Source of the DNA: Haliscomenobacter hydrossis DSM 1100
GTDB lineage: Bacteria > Bacteroidota > Bacteroidia > Chitinophagales > Saprospiraceae
NCBI RefSeq assembly: GCF_000212735.1
Contig: NC_015510.1
Location: 8,061,001 to 8,125,000 of the forward strand
DNA: 64,000 nucleotides
Reading direction: 5' to 3'
Part shown: positions 17,199 through 26,691 of the stretch, one piece after another
Position numbering within the stretch: position 1 is the stretch's first letter
Layout: every line of letters starts with the position of its first letter
Notes under the pieces: generated by a model
What the model was told of the DNA's origin: nothing
The model's database searches: none
Seen by the model: the letters and a program-made list of their open reading frames with translations, nothing else
Translations under genes and position numbers: made by a program

Positions 17199-17375
17199 CT
17201 AGTGTTCATCCGACATCTCTTTCAAGCTTTCAAAGCGAAGCTTACGAAATTCCTCATCAGCTTGTTTTCGTTCTTCAGCGGTCATCGTGTTTCTGAAAAC
17301 AAAACTCTTGATATTTTCTTCATCAGACAATTCCTTCCTCAAATCCTCGTAAGTTGGGTCCTTTGTCTTACTCAT
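17199..17375 (-). CDS. Small charged hypothetical protein
   Basis: 58 codons from the ATG at 17375 (a TTG two codons earlier is also possible). The product is highly charged and helical (DEENIKSFV, MTAEERKQADEEFRKLRF) with no hydrophobic segment. A GGAG lies immediately before the ATG. The composition looks protein-like, but no family is recognised. It sits between the large fusion gene and the esterase gene, on the same strand as both. Confidence 0.4.
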   Translation of the reverse strand: MSKTKDPTYEDLRKELSDEENIKSFVFRNTMTAEERKQADEEFRKLRFESLKEMSDEH

Positions 17376-17454
17376 CTCCAAGATATTTGTAGGCCCTTCT
17401 GTTCCGAGCTAGCAACCATATTGCTGAAATCCATATTTAGAACTGATAACTGGA

Positions 17455-17499
17455 GCATGGCTGTCTGTACCGACGCTTAGGAAGTATGGACAGCCATGC
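17455..17499 (-). terminator. Hairpin after the large fusion gene
   Basis: A perfect 11-bp inverted repeat GCATGGCTGTC (17455-17465) / GACAGCCATGC (17489-17499) extends inward through G-U and A-U pairs. It begins 16 bases past the stop of the 1243-codon gene. There is no U-tract, so factor-independent termination is uncertain. Confidence 0.5.
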
Positions 17500-17514
17500 A
17501 AAGTTGTAGACGAA

Positions 17515-20500
17515 CTATCTTGAGTTGCCCAGATTAAGCCATTGAGAAGTATTTGAAATATGAAGTATATCTCCACTTTCTCCATATCCGAATAAATTTG
17601 CTCTAATTGAACTTATTTTAAATCCACATAGAGGGCCTACGAATTGCTCTTGCGGCGTGGATTCAATACGATATTCAAAGGGAATTGCGGAGTTAGCCTC
17701 TCCGAAATTATTTGGCATTCCAATTTTAGGCATTTTACTAGAAGTTGGAAAGGCATTAGGGATGCTTTGGGCTATCCATCCAGTATTTGCTCTCCATTTA
17801 TATGCAAGCAGATTCCCTAAATTCCCCATCGCATATACATCAATATCTGTAGAATCGTATGATAGAACAGCTAATGGGCCTACAAAATTATCATTTATAG
17901 TTGAAAAAGGGTTACCGTGATTATTCCAGTGCCATCTGTTGTCAATAAAAGAAATTTGTATTAAGACGGTTTCTGACATTCCCCATATCTCAAGTCTGCT
18001 ACTACCCATTTTGGAAGCGACAATTTCTCCAATGATAACGGGGAAACCATTGGGTTTTCTAATTAGGATTGCGCCTGTGCTTTCTCCATCATACCATCTA
18101 TGACGAATATTCCCAGACCTATCCAAATTAAATAAATCATGCCTATTTCCTCTTGTAACTGCATCGAAAGACAAGGTAGAGTTTGATAATGAGGAAAAAG
18201 CATCTCCTAAACTTTCCCAAATCCAAGTATTATTTTCGTTTTTCACTCTTGCTAACCTATCATCTGCTCCTAATCCCCATAAATAATAATTAGCTATTGT
18301 TTTACCTCCCGCTGTACGTACGATATTACTTGTAACTTTGAGTGGACTTACGAAACGAATGTTTATAGTGGATTGCATATTAAGAAACTCTTTAGTCCAA
18401 TTCCTTCTACTAGAAATCATAAATAATCTACCACTCCCATCGTAACCAAAAACTAATTTTTCACTTGAAGATATTCCTTGGGTTGCTCCTAAATACTCTG
18501 AATTAGATTCTAACCCAGCCCTACGGGTAAAGGAGTTTGAAAAAAGCGTAGTCCCTTTTTCATTATCAAAAATTGTCTTAATTTTTCGCCAAATATTTAG
18601 ATTGTTTCCGTAAGCATTAGCAATCCATCGTCTGTTTAAATTGTGTAGCTGCCCCCAATGAATTTTAAAATTTTTATTTTGGGCTAAGTTTATTGCTTCT
18701 TGAACGAATTCATCAGTTGGGCCATAAAAGTTATCACGATCAAATTCTCGTCGCAGAAGATTAGTTAATTGTTGTAGTGCAAAAATTTCAATATGGCACA
18801 CATGATGATTAGAAGTGCTTGTCGTATTACTAGGCGCAAGAGAAGCTTTGGATGGCCTTGTGAATCTTAAAGAGATGAAGCCTGCAAAAAATTTTTCTAG
18901 TCCAAATTTCCTGTCAAACACCATAAGTAACTCATTAATAAACGAAATGTGCTGGTTATTTGTAGTAGGTACGGCGATTTCTAAACCTAGGGCAGGCAAA
19001 GAACCACCATTCTCATCTCCTCCAGTGGTATTCCTAACCAAATGGCTTGGATAGTAATATGCTTCTGTATTGGCCCTACTAAAATCAGCATTGATGATAA
19101 AATTTACAACATTCCTAAGTCTCTTAATCCTATGAAAATGAGGATTTTCGATCTCTGATATAATCCCAAGATTTTCCAGATCACTAATTCCGCCCTTTGT
19201 AGCCACATATCTGGTTTCATTAGCAGTATTCGCCTCAAAAGTAAAGAGCTCTATGGATGGCCTAGCTTTTCCTACAACAACACATGCACGGTCTGCGAAT
19301 CGTCCAAATGGATCAATTTGGGAATAATCATCAGATGTTCTATACGGATTTAAGAATATTTCAAAAGAATCAAATACAGGTTCAATTGGAATATTATTGA
19401 CTCTTCTTGGGAAATTAAAATCAAAAGGAGGGGTATTGCCAAACAGTCCTGTATTTGTTCGGGAGTTTTCTTCGCTAATTAAATTCTTGACATTAATCCA
19501 CGAAGCTGCCGTTTTCCTCTGTGAAAGCCCATATTGGTCAGATACCTCAATTAATATTGCCGTTATCATACCAATACTGCCCATAGATACGATCAGACTG
19601 TAAAACCATTCATCGTTTTGAATCTGGCTATTGACGTTTACACCCAAAACATTCTGGATGGATGAACCATCGGTGACACCACCCTGACTTGGCTCTATCC
19701 AAAGAACATTACCGTTTGCATCTATAAACTGAAATCCTCTGACATAGTCAGCAATGGGGGGTAATTTGAAATCACCTCCATGACTTCCTGTAGAGATAGC
19801 CCCTGGAAGCGTCTGTCCGGCACTTGCCCCCATTGTGATTATTCCCCATCTACTTCTACCGCGATCATTGATGCTCGGATCAGATCCAGGACTATGAAGT
19901 AATTCTAAAATCTGCCAAATTTTAACACCTGCTTGTACTAATACGAATTTTCTAGAGCTGCTTCTTATACTTCTTTTAAGTATATGGCCGCTACCCCAAG
20001 AATTATTTCTTTCGTATAAGCCTAAAACTCTATTTAAAGAGCTAAAATCAACCCAAGTATCATTAGTATGTAAAATATCTGTAAAAGACCAAAAACTACC
20101 AATTGGTCTAATCCTTCGGTTAGAATTTTTACCAGTTAAAGTCAAAAATTTAGCTGCTTCCTGAACAGACTTTGGCCGAAAAACTCGCGCCTTGACTTTT
20201 ACATTTTTCGCCCAATTTTCTTTTTCTTCGATAGAAATTGAAAAACATGGATTTAAAGGGCCGTAAGCCCACCAATAAGTCAAAAAAACACCATCATACC
20301 TTGCATCAGTTCTAATTATTTCCTTATTGGAATCCAACCACAATAAAATATCAGATCTTCGTAAGCCACCAAATTCATTTCTCAGATGCCTCTCTCTTAT
20401 CAATGCTGGTAGTATTTTACCTTGACGTGGCAAAACAGGAAGTTGACCAACATTGACATTTTGTATTTGCTGCAACGATCCATTAACCGATTCAACAGCA

Positions 20501-21246
20501 AATAATCTATATTGCCCTGTCTCATAGTTTCTAATCAATATTTCATCTCGTTCTCCACTACTAATATTGGCGACACACACTTGATCATTAGGTTGAAAAA
20601 TATTAGCATTAGTAGTAAATGCCCACCAAAAAGTGTTAACTCCTCCATTATCAGTTACAGCGTCGAAACGCATAATTTGTCCAACAGACTTATCAACAAC
20701 AATTATGTCTTTACGTCTAAGTGACTGGCCAAAATCTCCTGCAAAGATTTGTTTGTTTCTCAAATCTCTTCCTGCAAGGTTGCCTAACTGGAAATTGGTT
20801 AAAGCACTAAAGGATCCTGTTTGCATCCTAGTGAAAATTCTTATTCCACCAGTTCCAGCTTTATACAGAAGTATCTCATCGGCTCCATCGCCATCAAAAT
20901 CTCCTACAATCGAATGTTCATCGCCTTCGACAAAATTAGGCTGACTAAACCACCACCACATAGAGCTTAGGTCATCACTAATAGCAAATACCTCAATGGT
21001 ACCATTATTGAGAATAGCACATATTTGGTCACGACCATGCTCACGACCATTATTAGTAAAATCTCCAATTATGAGCCCTTTAATCTCAGAAGAAAAAGTA
21101 TGCTCTAAAACTGGACTAAATTCAAAATTTGATCGAAACACATACATACGGTCTCCATCAATTTGAAGAAACTCATCAACCTGATCTCCATCTACATCCG
21201 CGAGATACAAGTTCGGGTCTAACTGAATCTGAGAATTACTTTTCAT
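17515..21246 (-). CDS. FG-GAP propeller / FAD-linked oxidase / lectin-like propeller fusion
   Basis: 1243 residues. Residues about 10-330 hold FG-GAP/VCBS-type repeats (ADVDGDQVDEFL, GDFDGDGADEILLY) with recurring WWWF/FWWAF/YWWAYG. Residues about 345-570 are an FAD-binding PCMH domain of the aldonolactone/alditol-oxidase type (GASAGQTLPGAISTGSHGGD). The residue that carries covalent FAD as His in that family lies in IGSFWSF here, so covalent attachment is unlikely. Residues about 930-1230 are repeated tryptophan-rich strands like PLL-type propeller lectins. No signal peptide or sorting tail is visible. Its DNA is clearly AT-richer than its neighbours, suggesting transfer. Substrate unknown; sugar oxidation with glycan binding is a reasonable guess. 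Confidence 0.75.
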   Translation of the reverse strand: MKSNSQIQLDPNLYLADVDGDQVDEFLQIDGDRMYVFRSNFEFSPVLEHTFSSEIKGLIIGDFTNNGREHGRDQICAILNNGTIEVFAISDDLSSMWWWFSQPNFVEGDEHSIVGDFDGDGADEILLYKAGTGGIRIFTRMQTGSFSALTNFQLGNLAGRDLRNKQIFAGDFGQSLRRKDIIVVDKSVGQIMRFDAVTDNGGVNTFWWAFTTNANIFQPNDQVCVANISSGERDEILIRNYETGQYRLFAVESVNGSLQQIQNVNVGQLPVLPRQGKILPALIRERHLRNEFGGLRRSDILLWLDSNKEIIRTDARYDGVFLTYWWAYGPLNPCFSISIEEKENWAKNVKVKARVFRPKSVQEAAKFLTLTGKNSNRRIRPIGSFWSFTDILHTNDTWVDFSSLNRVLGLYERNNSWGSGHILKRSIRSSSRKFVLVQAGVKIWQILELLHSPGSDPSINDRGRSRWGIITMGASAGQTLPGAISTGSHGGDFKLPPIADYVRGFQFIDANGNVLWIEPSQGGVTDGSSIQNVLGVNVNSQIQNDEWFYSLIVSMGSIGMITAILIEVSDQYGLSQRKTAASWINVKNLISEENSRTNTGLFGNTPPFDFNFPRRVNNIPIEPVFDSFEIFLNPYRTSDDYSQIDPFGRFADRACVVVGKARPSIELFTFEANTANETRYVATKGGISDLENLGIISEIENPHFHRIKRLRNVVNFIINADFSRANTEAYYYPSHLVRNTTGGDENGGSLPALGLEIAVPTTNNQHISFINELLMVFDRKFGLEKFFAGFISLRFTRPSKASLAPSNTTSTSNHHVCHIEIFALQQLTNLLRREFDRDNFYGPTDEFVQEAINLAQNKNFKIHWGQLHNLNRRWIANAYGNNLNIWRKIKTIFDNEKGTTLFSNSFTRRAGLESNSEYLGATQGISSSEKLVFGYDGSGRLFMISSRRNWTKEFLNMQSTINIRFVSPLKVTSNIVRTAGGKTIANYYLWGLGADDRLARVKNENNTWIWESLGDAFSSLSNSTLSFDAVTRGNRHDLFNLDRSGNIRHRWYDGESTGAILIRKPNGFPVIIGEIVASKMGSSRLEIWGMSETVLIQISFIDNRWHWNNHGNPFSTINDNFVGPLAVLSYDSTDIDVYAMGNLGNLLAYKWRANTGWIAQSIPNAFPTSSKMPKIGMPNNFGEANSAIPFEYRIESTPQEQFVGPLCGFKISSIRANLFGYGESGDILHISNTSQWLNLGNSR

Positions 21247-21600
21247 TTTCGATTTATTTATTTTTTGTTAAATTTCCTTCTGTAACTACCATCGTAACTA
21301 ACGTCAAATCAAAACCCGCCTAGCACCTTTTACCTAGTCGATTACAGGTATATTCGCTCAGTCCGCATGTCATTTTCTTTCGTCTAAATGGTTCAGACAC
21401 TAAATAATACATCGCACTTGCGAATATAACAAGCGATTGTTAATCCAACAAAAAATCGTAAATTAAATTTTCAAACCATCCATCCCAACCTTTCCAACCT
21501 ACATTGACCAATATCTCCTTAATTTCGCCCCATGTCTCTGCTATCGCAATCCAAACTTTAGCTTAAAACACCGTTGCGATCCAGAAAACTCAAATGGTAC
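21247..21600. other. Non-coding gap between divergent genes
   Basis: 354 bases, AT-rich near the fusion gene. I see no convincing -7 element, hairpin or small ORF. It must hold promoters for both flanking genes. An in-frame TTG for the flippase occurs at 21574. Confidence 0.5.
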
Positions 21601-22938
21601 ATGAAACTCAGCATACCCAAATTCATCTCTCATCTCTCATCTTTCATCTCTCTCCAAAGGGCTTACCTCTCCTTCCAACTCCTCCGCCAAGGAACCATGC
21701 TCCTCATCGCTATCCTGCTCGCCAAAAGCAGCCTCGGTGCCGCTGCCATCGGACAATACGAACAAGTCTGGTTCCTGGGTGGGGCTTTGAGTTACTTTTG
21801 GGCCAACGGCTTACAACAAGGTTTGGTGAGTTTTTTTCCCCGCCTAGCTCCCGCTGCACAAGCGCGTTTGTTTGCGTCAGCGGTGGGCTTGTATTTTTTC
21901 ATCAGTGCTGTACTCATTGGCGCATTGGTGTTTTTTCCGGCCTTCTTTTTGCCCCTTTTTAGCGGCCAAAGCAGCATACCCTTTGCCGGAATTTCATTTT
22001 TGTTTCTCTTTTTTTACCTGCCTTCCCTCTTGACCGAAACCCTATACTTGCTGCAAAAGAAAGCCACAGAACTGCTGTTGTACGGCATTTTTTCCTTCAG
22101 CTTACAACTTGCCGTCGTTTTATTGCCCGCCTTCTGGGGTTGGGGCGTGCAGTCTATTATACAAGGATTACTGGGGCTTTCAATGCTCCGGGCGCTTTGG
22201 ATGCTGGTTTTAGCCTTACGATATGGGCATCTTGCCTGGGATTGGCCGCAACTAAAAACCTGGTGGAACGCCTCCTTTTACCTCGTGGTGTACGCGGCCA
22301 TTGGGGGCTCCATCAGCGTGTTTAACGCCTGGATCGTCAATTGGTACTACCTGGGTGACGAGCGGCAGTTTGCCCTTTTTCGTTACGGTGCGCGGGAGTT
22401 GCCTGTCTCTTTGGCTTTGGTCAGTGGTTTGAACGCCTTGTTTTTGCAAAAAGTAGCGGAAGATGTGCACCTGGCAATGCCGGAGATTTACCGGCGCTCC
22501 ACGCGCCTGATGCACTTTTTGATGCCCTTCACCATTGTTTTGATGTTGACTTCAAAATGGTGGTTTGTCCTGCTGTTTAGTACCGAGTTTGTCGAAAGTT
22601 TGCCCGTTTTTAATACTTTTTTGCTGCTAGTGATTTCAAGGGTGGTGTTTTCTTTCCCGATTCTGAATGGATTACAAGACAAACGCATCGCCATTGTGGG
22701 TGCCTGTAGCGAGGCCTTGTTCAATGTCGTATTGTGTCTGTTGTTGGTGCCGATCTGGGGGCTTTTGGGCACCGCCCTGGCCAATTTTTTGGCGTATGGA
22801 TTGGAAAAATTCATTTACGGGGTACATTTGTTGCGGCGTTATGGGATTGCCCCGGGGACTTATTTAAATGTTCCCGTTTGGGGAATCTATGCCTTGGTGT
22901 TAATTCTCGTGTGGGCTTTGCAAATTGTCTGGGCATAA
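21601..22938 (+). CDS. Polysaccharide/lipid flippase (Wzx/MATE-like)
   Basis: 445 residues, about twelve membrane helices, resembling O-antigen or capsule repeat-unit flippases. Helix 1 begins LSFQLLRQGTMLLIAILLAK and the C-terminal part has the usual GACSEALFNVVLCLLLVPIWGLLG pattern. It probably moves lipid-linked glycan across the inner membrane. The start is uncertain: codons just after the ATG at 21601 fall in a CATCTCTCATCTTTCAT word repeat like those in intergenic regions here. The next ATG (21697) would cut into helix 1. No glycosyltransferase lies beside it. Confidence 0.75.
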   Translation: MKLSIPKFISHLSSFISLQRAYLSFQLLRQGTMLLIAILLAKSSLGAAAIGQYEQVWFLGGALSYFWANGLQQGLVSFFPRLAPAAQARLFASAVGLYFFISAVLIGALVFFPAFFLPLFSGQSSIPFAGISFLFLFFYLPSLLTETLYLLQKKATELLLYGIFSFSLQLAVVLLPAFWGWGVQSIIQGLLGLSMLRALWMLVLALRYGHLAWDWPQLKTWWNASFYLVVYAAIGGSISVFNAWIVNWYYLGDERQFALFRYGARELPVSLALVSGLNALFLQKVAEDVHLAMPEIYRRSTRLMHFLMPFTIVLMLTSKWWFVLLFSTEFVESLPVFNTFLLLVISRVVFSFPILNGLQDKRIAIVGACSEALFNVVLCLLLVPIWGLLGTALANFLAYGLEKFIYGVHLLRRYGIAPGTYLNVPVWGIYALVLILVWALQIVWA

Positions 22939-23018
22939 TGAAACCTTTGCACTAGTTTTGCGTCTTAATCTGGCTTGCGTTCAGCAGGCCTTGTGTTCAT
23001 AGTTTAAATAAAGCAAAA

Positions 23019-24230
23019 ATGTCCAAAGTACTCATCATTGGCGCGGGTGGGGTAGGCCGGGTTGTGGTCTACAAATGCGCTCAACATCCGGAAGTATTCT
23101 CAGAAATCCTGGTGGCCAGCCGCACCAAATCCAAGTGCGACGTGATTGTCAACGATGTAAAACGCGATACGGGTCACCAAAACATCACCACTGCCGGGGT
23201 AGACGCCGAGGATGTGCCGGCACTGGTGGCGTTGATCCGCAGTTTTCAACCCAAACTGGTGATCCACGTGGCCCTGCCTTATCAGGATTTGACCATCATG
23301 GAAGCCTGTCTGCAAACGGGGGTAAACTACCTGGATACCGCCAACTATGAACCCAAGGACGAAGCCAAATTTGAATACTCCTGGCAATGGGCTTTGCAAG
23401 ACCGCTTCAAACAAGCGGGTTTGACCGCCATCCTGGGTTGTGGTTTTGACCCTGGCGTCACGGGCGTATTTACTGCCTATGCCGCCAAGCACTACTTTGA
23501 TGAGATGCACTACCTCGACATCATCGATGCCAACGCGGGTAGCCATGGCAAAGCTTTTGCCACCAACTTCAACCCCGAGATCAACATCCGCGAAGTGACC
23601 CAAAAAGGCCGCTACTGGGAAAATGGCCAATGGATTTACACCGAGCCACACGAAATCTGGAAAGACATCAATTATCCCGACGTAGGCCCCAAGCGCTCCT
23701 ACGTGATTTACCACGAAGAACTGGAGTCTCTGGTTAAAAACTACCCGACCCTCAAGCGCGCCCGCTTCTGGATGACCTTCGGCGACGAATACCTGACCCA
23801 CTTGCGGGTGATCCAAAACATCGGCATGGCGGGCATCGAACCCGTCAAGTACAAGGGCATCGACGTAATCCCGCTCGAATTCCTCAAAGCCGTATTGCCC
23901 GATCCCGGCGATTTGGGTGAAAATTATACCGGCCAAACCTCCATTGGTTGCCGCATCCGGGGCATCAAAGATGGCCAGCCGCGCAACTATTACATCTGGA
24001 ACAACTGCCAGCACCAGGATGCCTACAAGGAAACGGGTACCCAGGGCGTATCGTACACTACGGGCGTTCCGGCCATGTTGGGTGCCAAAATGTTCCTCGA
24101 AGGCCACTGGGGCGGGGCAGGGGTGTTCAACGTCGAAGAATTTAACCCCGATCCTTTCCTCGCTGAATTGGGCAAAGTTGGTTTGCCCTGGCATGAGGAA
24201 CACAACGGGGATTTGGAATTCGAATATTAA
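23019..24230 (+). CDS. Carboxynorspermidine/carboxyspermidine dehydrogenase (CASDH)
   Basis: 403 residues of the saccharopine-dehydrogenase superfamily. An N-terminal Rossmann motif VLIIGAGGVGRVV is followed by HVALPYQDLTIMEACLQ, ILGCGFDPGVTGVF and a long C-terminal domain (YIWNNCQHQDAYKETGTQG). These match the enzyme that condenses aspartate semialdehyde with putrescine or diaminopropane and reduces the imine, giving carboxy(nor)spermidine. The decarboxylase gene nspC follows after a family B hairpin, which supports the call. The pair replaces the S-adenosylmethionine-dependent spermidine route. Confidence 0.88.
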   Translation: MSKVLIIGAGGVGRVVVYKCAQHPEVFSEILVASRTKSKCDVIVNDVKRDTGHQNITTAGVDAEDVPALVALIRSFQPKLVIHVALPYQDLTIMEACLQTGVNYLDTANYEPKDEAKFEYSWQWALQDRFKQAGLTAILGCGFDPGVTGVFTAYAAKHYFDEMHYLDIIDANAGSHGKAFATNFNPEINIREVTQKGRYWENGQWIYTEPHEIWKDINYPDVGPKRSYVIYHEELESLVKNYPTLKRARFWMTFGDEYLTHLRVIQNIGMAGIEPVKYKGIDVIPLEFLKAVLPDPGDLGENYTGQTSIGCRIRGIKDGQPRNYYIWNNCQHQDAYKETGTQGVSYTTGVPAMLGAKMFLEGHWGGAGVFNVEEFNPDPFLAELGKVGLPWHEEHNGDLEFEY

Positions 24231-24233
24231 ATT

Positions 24234-24346
24234 GGGGTTCGAGGGTTCGAGAGTTCGTGGGTTCCAACCCGGGCACCGAGCGAAATTGAGGTGCCCGGGT
24301 TGGAACCCACGAACCCACGAACCCTCGAACTCCGAACCCCCGAACC
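24234..24346. repeat. Family B palindrome (CGAACCC words)
   Basis: The inner stem is perfect: GGGTTCCAACCCGGGCACC on the left and GGTGCCCGGGTTGGAACCC on the right, around a 12-nt loop (GAGCGAAATTGA). Outer arms are TTCGAGGGTTCGAGAGTTCG and its imperfect complement CGAACCCTCGAACTCCGAAC. It fills the entire gap between the two polyamine genes and ends directly at the nspC ATG, so the hairpin would abut the nspC ribosome-binding region. Confidence 0.85.
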
Positions 24347-25486
24347 ATGATAGATTACGCTAAAGTTCCCTCCCCCGCCTACGTCCTCGATGAAGCCCGC
24401 CTACGCCGCAACCTGGAACTGATCCAGCACGTGCAGCAGGAGTCGGGAGCCTCGGTCATACTGGCGCTCAAAGGATTTTCCATGTGGAGGGTTTTTCCCA
24501 TGGTAAAACAATACCTGGCGGGGGCAACGGCCAGTTCGCTGCACGAGGCCAGACTCATTTTTGAAGAAATGGGCGTGCCTGCGCATACCTACTCCCCCGC
24601 GTATTTGCCCGCCCAGTTTGAGGAGGTCATGGGCTACAGCAGCCACATTACCTTCAACTCGATTGCCCAATACGCGCGTTACCGGGAGCAATTGCAGCAG
24701 GCCAAACAGTCCATTTCCCCGGGACTGCGGGTCAATCCAGAGTTTTCAGTAGTGGAAACGGATTTGTACAATCCTTCAGCCCCGGGTTCACGTTTGGGCG
24801 AAATGGTCGAAAACCTGGGTGGAAAATTACCCGAAGGCATTGAAGGTTTACACATTCATACCCTCTGCGAATCCAGTGCTGAGGATTTGGAAAATTTGAT
24901 CAAAAGTGTCGAACAGCGCTTTGGGGCGTTTTTTCCCCAATTGCAGTGGATCAATTTTGGGGGTGGCCACCTGATGACCCGTCAGGGCTACGATGTGGAG
25001 CGTTTGATCAAGGTGTTGCAAGCTTTCCGAGCCAGACATCCGCAATTGGAAGTCATCCTCGAACCGGGCAGCGCCATTGCCTGGGAAACGGGTGAACTGG
25101 TGACTACCGTACTTGATGTGATCAACAGCAGAGGTATCAAAACTGCGATTCTGGATGTATCTTTCACGGCGCACATGCCCGATACCCTGGAAATGCCCTA
25201 TCGGCCCAAGGTGCTCGGCGCTACTGATCCGGTGGACGGGAAACCTACTTACCGCCTGGGCGGCTCCAGTTGCCTGGCAGGAGACTTCATGACCGAATAC
25301 TCCTTTGAGCAGGAACTAAAACCTGGCGACCGACTGGTGTTGTGGGACATGATCCATTATACCATGGTCAAAACTACGACCTTCAACGGGGTAAAACACC
25401 CGGACATCTGCATCTGGCACGAGGATGATACGCTGGAAGTGGTGAAAAAATATGAGTACGAGGATTTTCGGAATCGCTTATCGTGA
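24347..25486 (+). CDS. nspC: Carboxynorspermidine decarboxylase
   Basis: 379 residues, a PLP-dependent alanine-racemase-fold decarboxylase. The N-terminus SPAYVLDEARLRRNLELIQ and LALKGFSMWRVFP contains the PLP-binding Lys. HIHTLCESSAEDL, WINFGGGHL and the active-site Cys region GSSCLAGDFMTEYSF are typical of NspC. It decarboxylates carboxynorspermidine or carboxyspermidine to the free polyamine. No ordinary ribosome-binding site fits before the ATG because the preceding bases are the arm of a repeat; translation may depend on hairpin melting. Forms a functional pair with the upstream dehydrogenase. Confidence 0.93.
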   Translation: MIDYAKVPSPAYVLDEARLRRNLELIQHVQQESGASVILALKGFSMWRVFPMVKQYLAGATASSLHEARLIFEEMGVPAHTYSPAYLPAQFEEVMGYSSHITFNSIAQYARYREQLQQAKQSISPGLRVNPEFSVVETDLYNPSAPGSRLGEMVENLGGKLPEGIEGLHIHTLCESSAEDLENLIKSVEQRFGAFFPQLQWINFGGGHLMTRQGYDVERLIKVLQAFRARHPQLEVILEPGSAIAWETGELVTTVLDVINSRGIKTAILDVSFTAHMPDTLEMPYRPKVLGATDPVDGKPTYRLGGSSCLAGDFMTEYSFEQELKPGDRLVLWDMIHYTMVKTTTFNGVKHPDICIWHEDDTLEVVKKYEYEDFRNRLS

Positions 25487-25528
25487 ATTAACCCGACGAT
25501 TTAATTGGATTCGGCTTCGCCAAATCGT

Positions 25529-25657
25529 TTTTTACCACGACGACACGACGACACGACGTTTTTGCGCGCTTCGCGCTCAATGGACACGACGCATCGCGTC
25601 GTGTTGTAGCGGTAGCTGACGTCGTGTCGTCGTACCGTCGCGTCGTCGTGGTAAAAA
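25529..25657. repeat. Family D palindrome (ACGACG words)
   Basis: TTTTTACCACGACGACACGA at the left pairs with CGTCGTCGTGGTAAAAA at the right. Inside are smaller hairpins (GCGCGCTTCGCGC, ACGACGCATCGCGTCGT). It separates nspC from prmC on the same strand. The whole is built by reshuffling the CGACGACA unit. Confidence 0.75.
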
Positions 25658-25690
25658 TAAGCAGCGAAGCTGCGCAAACAGACCTACTGC

Positions 25691-26533
25691 ATGACCAGTT
25701 TTGACATTTTTATCTCCGCACTCCTACCCACTTTTGATACCCGCGAAGCCCAAAGCATTGCCCGCATTGTGTTTGAAGACTGCTTTGGTCTCCAGCCCCC
25801 ACAATTTTCCCATGCCCAGCTAACAACTGCGCAAAACGAACAATTACAAGCCATCCAGGAGGCTCTTCTCGCCGGACAACCCTTGCAATACATCCTCGGG
25901 CAAGCCGATTTTTATGGCCTGAAATTCAAAGTAGACCCCCGCGTACTCATTCCCCGCCCCGAAACCGAAGAACTAGTCGAATGGGTACTGGAAACCATCA
26001 AAACCCACTACCCACAGCAAAACCCGAGCGTGCTCGACATTGGCACGGGCTCCGGGTGTATTCCGATCACGATTGCCAAAAAAACACCCCGTGCAACCGT
26101 TTGGGGACTTGACGTCAGCGCAGCTGCCCTGGCTTTGGCCGAGGAAAACGCCCATTTGAATCAGGTGGAAGTGCAGTGGCAGGAACAGGACATCCTGAAC
26201 CAGGAAGCCTGGACATCCTTGCCAATTTTTGATCTGATCATCAGCAATCCTCCCTACATTCCCCAGCGGGAACAAGTCCTGATGCCTGCACAGGTCAGCA
26301 ACCATGAGCCCCATTTGGCCTTGTTTGTACCAGATGAAGACCCCTTGTTGTTTTACCGGTCCATTGCCGCGTTTGCTCAAATCCACTTGCACCCCACTGG
26401 GCATTTGTTTTTTGAGTGCAATGAATACAATGCACTGGAAGTGAAGCAACTGTTGGAGGAAATGGGCTGGAGTGATGTGCTGTTGAAAGAAGATTTGAGC
26501 GGGAAATTGCGGCACCTCGGCTGCGCTCGGTGA
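25691..26533 (+). CDS. prmC: Release factor glutamine methyltransferase
   Basis: 280 residues. It methylates the glutamine of the GGQ motif of RF1 and RF2. The N-terminal helical domain includes GQPLQYILGQADFYGLKF, typical of PrmC. The SAM-binding site is VLDIGTGSGCIPI, and the catalytic DLIISNPPYIPQRE contains the NPPY motif for amide N-methylation. Start ATG at 25691 follows a family D palindrome. Normal family length. Confidence 0.95.
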   Translation: MTSFDIFISALLPTFDTREAQSIARIVFEDCFGLQPPQFSHAQLTTAQNEQLQAIQEALLAGQPLQYILGQADFYGLKFKVDPRVLIPRPETEELVEWVLETIKTHYPQQNPSVLDIGTGSGCIPITIAKKTPRATVWGLDVSAAALALAEENAHLNQVEVQWQEQDILNQEAWTSLPIFDLIISNPPYIPQREQVLMPAQVSNHEPHLALFVPDEDPLLFYRSIAAFAQIHLHPTGHLFFECNEYNALEVKQLLEEMGWSDVLLKEDLSGKLRHLGCAR

Positions 26534-26691
26534 CCGGGAGACATGAGCGTGGCGAATTGGATTGTACTTTAGGTTTGATATTTTGTTAAAGGTAAGATCA
26601 AAAAATTGTGCTCATATCACGCGGTCCCCGAGCGAAGTCGAGGGGCGCTTTCCACAATTTTCTCTATATTAGCTCCCCATAAGACCACTAC

